The notes beneath the pieces were generated by a model, which was not told the DNA's origin, did not search any database, and saw only the letters and a list, made by a program, of their open reading frames with translations. Position numbers and translations under genes: made by a program. DNA of 64,000 nt, taken from NCBI RefSeq assembly GCF_002288925.2, contig NW_022098069.1:83050380-83114379 (forward strand). Reading direction: 5' to 3'. This document shows positions 58,633-64,000 of the stretch, piece by piece. Each line of letters opens with the position of its first letter. Positions within the stretch are counted from its first letter, which is position 1. The DNA comes from Delphinapterus leucas. Taxonomy: Eukaryota; Chordata; Mammalia; Artiodactyla; Monodontidae.

Positions 58633-59025
58633 TTTTGTTGCCGAAGTATCAGCTTCCCTGTGCACCGAGGCCGAACCGAAATACAGAGACAGGGATTTTG
58701 GAGGAAGAGAGAGATGGCTCTATTTTTCTGCCAGGCAGAAAGGAAGACACAGCAGGCTAGCACCTCCAGAGCTGTGCCGCCCCTCCTTGGGAATCAGGGA
58801 AGATTTTATATGTGAGGCTCGCAGTCTGGGGTCTATGATAAGGATCAAAGTAGTGAAGGTCTTGCATTCTTCCTTTCCTTTGCATTATTTCAAAACAGTC
58901 ATAGCTGGCGTCAGGCCACCCCGGTAATTGGGGTCCGGCAGTCTGGTAATCGTGTCCGCTTGCCTCTGGTTTATTGGCCGGTGACCTTGTTTCTGAAATG
59001 CAAAAACTATAGGGGGTGATTTCTT

Positions 59026-59215
59026 TTCCTTTTTTTTTTTATAAATAACAATGGAATTTATTTATCCTTTTTACATCTTTATTGGAGTATAATTGCTTTA
59101 CTATGGTGTGTTAGTTTCTGCTTTATAACAAAGTGAATCAGTTATACATATACATATGTTCCCATATCTCTTCCCTCTTGCGTCTCCCTCCCTCCCACCC
59201 TCCCTATCCCACCCC
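59026..59215 (-). mobile_element. L1 3' end inside the 5' LTR
   Basis: T run, then reversed L1 3' UTR nearly identical to 10125-10260. 'tagggggtgatttctt' is identical at 59010-59025 and 59216-59231. Confidence 0.93.
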
Positions 59216-59423
59216 TAGGGGGTGATTTCTTACCAGGGGCATATAGAATGTAAGTGCCGGGACATAATAAGGTTAGGGGGCGAGAGGCAGGGAATGTAAC
59301 TCACACAGAGTTAGGGGTGATGGGTACCGAATGTAAATTACATAGGGTCAGGGAGTGAGGTTAGCTTCCTAAAGTACAAATCTAGTTACTACAAATTAGC
59401 AACAGTTAAAGTAAACCAAGGCG

Positions 59424-59652
59424 TGATTAACTCTTTCAGGCCAGGTTATGTTTCTTCTCTCGCCTGTTCGCTGTTCCCTTTGCTTTAGTTGCTCTCGGGA
59501 GAAGAAGGAAGAAAAGTCTCACTTCCATTTACATTGCAACATGATTAACTCTTTCAGGCCAGGTTATGTTTCTTCTCTAGCCTGTTCATTGTTCCCTTTA
59601 TCTTCCTTGTTCTCAGGGAAGGGAAGCCTTCACTTCTCTTTTTGCTGCAACA
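59424..59652 (-). repeat. 119-base tandem duplication in the LTR U3 region
   Basis: Two copies starting 'gattaactctttcaggccag' at 59424 and 59543. The 3' LTR has one (from about 51414). Confidence 0.9.
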
Positions 59653-59667
59653 GAGGGAAGGGAGCCA

Positions 59668-59676
59668 GGCGTGTGT

Positions 59677-59711
<35 letters not shown>
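59668..59711. repeat. (GT)n microsatellite at the end of the 5' LTR
   Basis: About twenty GT units with one 'at' interruption. LTR similarity ends here. Confidence 0.95.
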
Positions 59712-59713
<2 letters not shown>

Positions 59714-60547
59714 CCCCCCTGTGGATCATAAATGTAGACTCGCTGTGTCTATACTCGCCTGTGGCTCTATGTCCAGTCCCCACCCCTGTGAAGCCTCGGG
59801 AAGGCTGCAGATGGACAGCCCGGCGTGTCCTCCGTTTCAGGCCGTGCCGGGCCTCCCTGTAATAAAGACCTGTTTCTTCCTGGCCGCGCACTTGGCCTGG
59901 AGACTGAGGGTTCACTGAGCAATTCTGAGCTCCCGCCTGCCCGCCCCGGACACACTCGGGCCTTCTGTTTGCCCACAGCGGCCTGTGGGACGCTCACAAT
60001 GCGGCCCTGTTCTCCCCTCCGCTCAGCCGCCGCCCCTCCGGCCTCTCTGGGAGGAGGCTGCGCAAGCTGGGGGAGGCTGCCGTTACCGGTTTCCAGGAAG
60101 ACACGCGCGCGCGCTGTGTGTGGCTGGAGACAGGGCACCTCCCCGTTGGCAGCCCCTTGGAATTAGGGGGTGATTTGTTAAGGGCAAAACACGTGTACCT
60201 CAGGCAGGGCCGCCAGTCAGCTCGCTCAAGGGCAGGCTTCCCTCTGCTGAGCCCGGCACATGCTGAACCCACTCGGACACTGGGCCTCGGTATGGGCTGT
60301 TCCTCTGATCTTCGCGGGGCTGCCTCTCGGTCGCCTGCAAGCCTGAGCTTAAGCGGTTCCTCCTTGGGTTGGGATCTGCCGCCATTGACCGCTGTCTGTC
60401 TCGCGGCCCTGTTGGATTTTCCCCATATATTTAGCATCTCTCTTGTCCCTCCAGAGGGTGAGCTTCACGGATCACAGAGCTGTGTTGTTCATGCGCGTCC
60501 CCAAAGTGCAGCACAGTGCCTGGCTCAAGAAGGCCACAGTCGAATCT
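59712..60547. other. GC-rich unique DNA, no gene seen
   Basis: Moderately CpG-rich. Overlapping frames on both strands (for example 59994-60437 - and 60118-60549 +) have no family features. Confidence 0.4.
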
Positions 60548-60885
60548 AAACTATGACACAAATGAACCTATCTGCGAAACAGAAACAGACTCCCAGACGT
60601 AGAGAAGAGTCTTGTGGTTGCCAAGGGGGAGGGGGTTCGGGGAGGGATGGAGTGGGAGTTTGGGATGAGCAGATGCAAACTATTGTATAGAGAATGGGTC
60701 AACAACAAGGTCCTACTGTAGAGCCCAGGGAGCTATGTTTAATATCCTGGGATAAACCATACTGGAAAAGAATATGAAAAAGAATATATATATTTGTATA
60801 ACTGAATCACTTTGTTGTATAGCAGAAATTCACACATTGTACATCAACTATACTTCACTAAAATTTAAAAAAAAAAAAAAAAGGC
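60548..60885 (+). mobile_element. L1 LINE 3' end with target duplication
   Basis: Sense L1 3' UTR ending in a 17-A run. 'aaggccacagtc' on the left and 'aaggccgcagtc' on the right flank it. Confidence 0.9.
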
Positions 60886-62372
60886 CGCAGTCAAGATTTA
60901 CTAGATGAACGAATGAATAAACCAACCACCCTATTGAGAAATCAACCTATGAGTCAGTGAGGCCAGGATTCAATGGATCAATTACTGCGTTAATGAGATC
61001 AGGGCACACAGGCAGGAATCCTTGCCTGATACGTCCGTCTTTAATCGTCTGATCTTCCCCCACTTCACCTCTAAGCCCTTCCAGGGCAGTGGAGGGGCCA
61101 GGGGATGGCACAGATGGAGCTAAAGCCATGAGAGAAGGAGACAGGCGGGAAAAGAGGCCGGTGCTTCCCTGGAGGCGCGGGGACTGGGAATGGGGCTCTT
61201 AAGGGAGGGCTGGTCAGGGAAGGCTCCCTGGGGGAGGTGAGATAATCCCTGGGTGGAATCCCAAGAGAGAGACTGCCCTTCAGCAGGGGGTGGGAGCTGT
61301 GTGGCTCTAGCCTTGGGCTTAGCAGGGTTGGTGAAAGAATTTGCTCTGTACCGTCTCAAGAAAACCAGGGTCAGTGGTGGAAGCCCAGGAGGACCCATTT
61401 CATTTCAACACAGGGGGACTTGTCCCAGGACAGAGCCATGCAAAGATGGAATGAACTGTCAGAGAAAGGAATGAGCTCTCTGTCCCTGGAGGTACTTAAA
61501 GCTACGTAAGGAGAGGAGGGAGGGGTTCACCTAGGCAGAAAAGCTGCAAAATCTGTTGTAATCCAGAGAATCTACAGATCTATGATAGAACACGGTCTAA
61601 TACAGGCAGAGGAGGCATTTATCAGATAATAACCACACACGCTAATATAACTAGGCACACAGATGATCATTACAGTTTTTTAAATTTTTTTAATAATGGA
61701 AAACATCCTGTCTCCTAAACTGCACCTTTTGAAAGTTATCTTTATGCAATCAGCGTGTGTGTATTCAGGCCCTTGGCGGTAAGAATGCTCAACGCAGTAT
61801 TGTTTGCAACAGAGGAAAAATTGGAGACAGCCTGAAAGTTCATTTCTATGTTCATTTTCTGTCTCCCTCTAGATTGAGCTCCAAGAGGGTGGGCCCTCGT
61901 CTGTCTCATTCACTGCTCTATCTGTCATATCTAGTGGGTATACGAGATACAATGCAATCTTTTTTTTTTAAGTTTTGTATTCTTTGATGAGAGGGAGGGA
62001 AAGGGAGAGAGGGAGAGAGAAATGCAAGAAGTGCATCAAAATGTTAACAGCGATTGTTCCTGGGAGATGGAATTAAATTTTGTTTTATGCTTTGTTGTAC
62101 TATCTACAAAAAACATGTATTATGTTTATAATGTGAAAAAACTTGAAGTAAAAATAGAATGACATCAGGGTAAAAAAAATTGCTTCATCTGCTGAGCTCT
62201 GAGAATGGATTTTTAAAGCCAAACTGAATCGCGTAAGACTATCAGAGCGTCCCTGGTGGCAGCCTTTTGCCATCTGGCTAGGATAACACAAGAACAATCC
62301 AACTCATCTGGGTGGGGAAGAAAATAATTTGCAGTTTCGCAGTGGCCGCCCCTAAAACCATGCCCTCCTCCC
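60886..62372. other. Unique intergenic DNA, no gene seen
   Basis: No recognisable gene. A short stretch at 61865-61960 resembles an ancient LINE end. Confidence 0.4.
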
Positions 62373-62568
62373 AAGGTGGCTTTTTTTTTTGCGGTACGCG
62401 GGCCTCTCACTGTTGTGGCCTCTCCCGTCGCCGAGCACAGGCTCTGGACGCGCAGGCTCAGCGGCCATGGCACTCCGTGGCATGTGGGATCTTCCCGGAC
62501 CGGGGCACGAACCCGTGTCCCCTGCATCGGCAGGCGGACTCTCAACCACTGCGCCACCAGGGAAGCCC
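62373..62568 (-). repeat. CHR-type SINE, short form, with small deletion
   Basis: Missing about 20 bases after 'ggccatgg'. 'aaggtggctttttt' and 'aacgtggctttttt' flank it. Confidence 0.92.
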
Positions 62569-63009
62569 CCAACGTGGCTTTTTTATAACCTCCTTTGGGT
62601 GCAGATTTGACATTTATCTGTGCAAACAAGGCATCCATGCTGTTTGGGTATTCCAAAGCACTTCTGCTCAAGACAGATAACAAAACACAGATAACTCCAC
62701 CAACAGGTCTCTGCCTTTGAATTTGTCTTCCAAAACAAGCAAGCTCTCTCACTGTTTGGGGAGAAACCAACCTGTTTTGAATTGTTCAAGACTGTGAGAT
62801 GGCCCTCTCCATTTCTCCAGGGCCAGAGGGATTAGCTTCCACGCGGGGCTGCTCAGAAGGATGGCAGCCACCCGCTGGAAGTCACCATCACCACTTACCA
62901 TCTGGGAAGGTACAGAGCTCCCTATCACTGGAGGTGTGCAAGCCAAGGTGGGGAAACCCCTTGTCAGGGGCATTATATAGGGAATTCGAGGGTCAGGTTA
63001 GGGGCCGTG
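62569..63009. other. Unique intergenic DNA, no gene seen
   Basis: Short frames only. No feature recognised. Confidence 0.45.
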
Positions 63010-63370
63010 CCAAGGGCTGAATTGTGTTTCCTCCAAATCCAGATGCTGCAGCCCTAACCCCCTGTACCACAGAGTTTGACTCTGTTTGGAGATGGACCTT
63101 TAAAGAGGTGATCAAGTTAAAATGAGGTCACTAGGGTGGGCCTTAAGCCAATAGGACTGGTGTCCTCATAAGAGGAGATTAGGACCCAGACACACACACA
63201 GAGAAGGTGATATGGAGACACAGGGAGAAGAGAGCCATCTGCAAGCCGAGGAGAGAGGCTTCACCTTGATCTTGGACTTCCAGCCTCCAAAACTGTGAGA
63301 ACATGAGTTTCTGTTGTTTAAGCCCTGTCTCTGTGGTCCTGTGTTATGGCGGCCCTGGCAGAGAGGGTAC
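63010..63370 (+). repeat. MaLR-type LTR, sense
   Basis: 'gggctgaattgtgtttcctc' start, 'gactggtgtcctcataagag' middle, and 'aactgtgagaacatgag' near the end, as in mammalian MaLR LTRs. Confidence 0.7.
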
Positions 63371-64000
63371 TAGTGTCTCCACTGTCCGGGTGAGAGAGCC
63401 ATGCTGGTGGGGCAGGGGGAGGGCGAATTGATGCGCCCAGGGTCCCACAGCTACTGGCAAGTCCAGATTCTAGTCCAGGCAGACCTGCCCCAGGTCTTTC
63501 TGCTGTACTTGTGATTCGCCACGACGGACGCCCTGGCAGGACTTTGTACAAGATTCTAGAACTGTCTAGAGGAGGAAGGGGACTTGGGGACACCCAGGGA
63601 AGCCTTCCTAAAAGAGGTGTCGCTTAAGCCAGGCTTGGAGGAATAAACCCTCAGCAGGAGAGAGGAGGAGGCTGTCATCCTCCAGGACAGCACAGAACCT
63701 CCTGCCAATCCCAGGGCTCGGCTCCCGGGAACGTGTGCATGTACTAGCACGTGACAGGATGTCCTGTCACGTTGCACAGAGAGAAGCATGTGCAGACACC
63801 ACCCACCCCGGCAGTGGGCTCCCAGGTTCTGACTCCTGGAAAGAGACCTGGTTCTAATCGCAGCCCTGCCTCTTTCTGGCTGTGTGCTCTCAGAGGAGTT
63901 ATACAGCCTGTCTGAAAAAACTGTTGAAAGTAAACTCCCTTCACAGGATGCATTCATTCCTCAGGTGTGTATTTCTCGTGCACCTGCTATGCGCCAGGCG
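63371..64000. other. Intergenic DNA with a MIR remnant
   Basis: A MIR-like stretch lies at about 63815-63905 ('ctggttctaatcgcagccct'). The window ends in 'cacctgctatgcgccaggc', typical of an ancient dispersed repeat. Confidence 0.45.

Larger units (their letters stand above)
50553..59670 (-). mobile_element. Degraded class I (gammaretrovirus-like) endogenous provirus
   Basis: An old retroviral copy in reverse orientation. It has a 5' LTR (58636-59670), primer site (58615-58632), a gag start (57894), a pol end (about 54230-54350), an env transmembrane remnant (51782-52170), a purine tract and a 3' LTR (50553-51671). All genes are broken. The distance from gag start to pol end is only about 3.7 kb, so much of gag-pol is missing or replaced by non-coding sequence. 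In one aligned stretch of about 235 bases the LTRs differ at about 11 sites by eye, which suggests insertion within cetacean history. The flanks are later rearranged: the 5' LTR outer end is lost in a GT repeat. Confidence 0.9.
58636..59670 (-). repeat. Proviral 5' LTR, with L1 insertion and internal duplication
   Basis: Shares the end 'tgttgccgaagt' and most of its sequence with the 3' LTR. It contains an L1 piece (59026-59215) and a 119-base tandem duplication (59424/59543). The outer (U3) end is lost in a GT repeat. Confidence 0.88.

Overview
This is nuclear genomic DNA from a mammal, almost certainly a whale or dolphin or a close relative. It carries more than 35 copies of tRNA-derived SINEs of the CHR type found in cetaceans, hippos and ruminants. 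They share a 'cttccctggtgg' head with tRNA-like A and B boxes and an A-rich tail. L1 fragments, MaLR-type LTRs and MIRs make up most of the rest. There is no bacterial operon, CRISPR array or plasmid feature.

Only two intact protein genes are recognisable, both on the + strand with CpG-island promoters. MRFAP1 (CDS 4652-5035, 127 aa) encodes the small nuclear partner of MRG15. BLOC1S4 (CDS 37564-38217, 217 aa, single exon) encodes the cappuccino subunit of BLOC-1. In human they are neighbours on 4p16.1, so the window is the syntenic block. A third CpG island at about 24.15-25.86 kb holds a broken MRFAP1 paralogue. It copies the MRFAP1 promoter, coding region and 3' UTR, but its reading frame is shifted by several insertions and its poly(A) signal is lost. 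I did not recognise S100P or MRFAP1L1, which lie between MRFAP1 and BLOC1S4 in human.

Layout: 0-4 kb, repeats and unique DNA; 4.0-6.5 kb, MRFAP1 with a four-copy GC-rich minisatellite just upstream; 6.7-24 kb, nested repeats, including a stack of L1, LTR and SINE insertions at 16.4-20.8 kb; 24.1-27.4 kb, CpG island and the MRFAP1-like pseudogene; 27.4-37.3 kb, intergenic DNA with SINEs, LTR pieces and a hAT DNA transposon; 37.3-38.9 kb, BLOC1S4; 39-50 kb, intergenic DNA with a roughly 96% identical 210-bp inverted repeat, a composite antisense L1 and a solo LTR; 50.55-59.67 kb, a degraded class I (gammaretrovirus-like) endogenous provirus on the - strand with both LTRs and a proline-tRNA-type primer site; 59.7-64 kb, intergenic DNA with repeats.

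The two genes have unrelated jobs (chromatin regulation and lysosome-related organelle biogenesis), and nothing here suggests they work together. The most interesting structures are the duplicated and decayed MRFAP1 locus with its shared promoter block, the promoter minisatellite, the inverted repeat, and a patchwork insertion in the proviral 3' LTR that combines pieces found elsewhere in the window.
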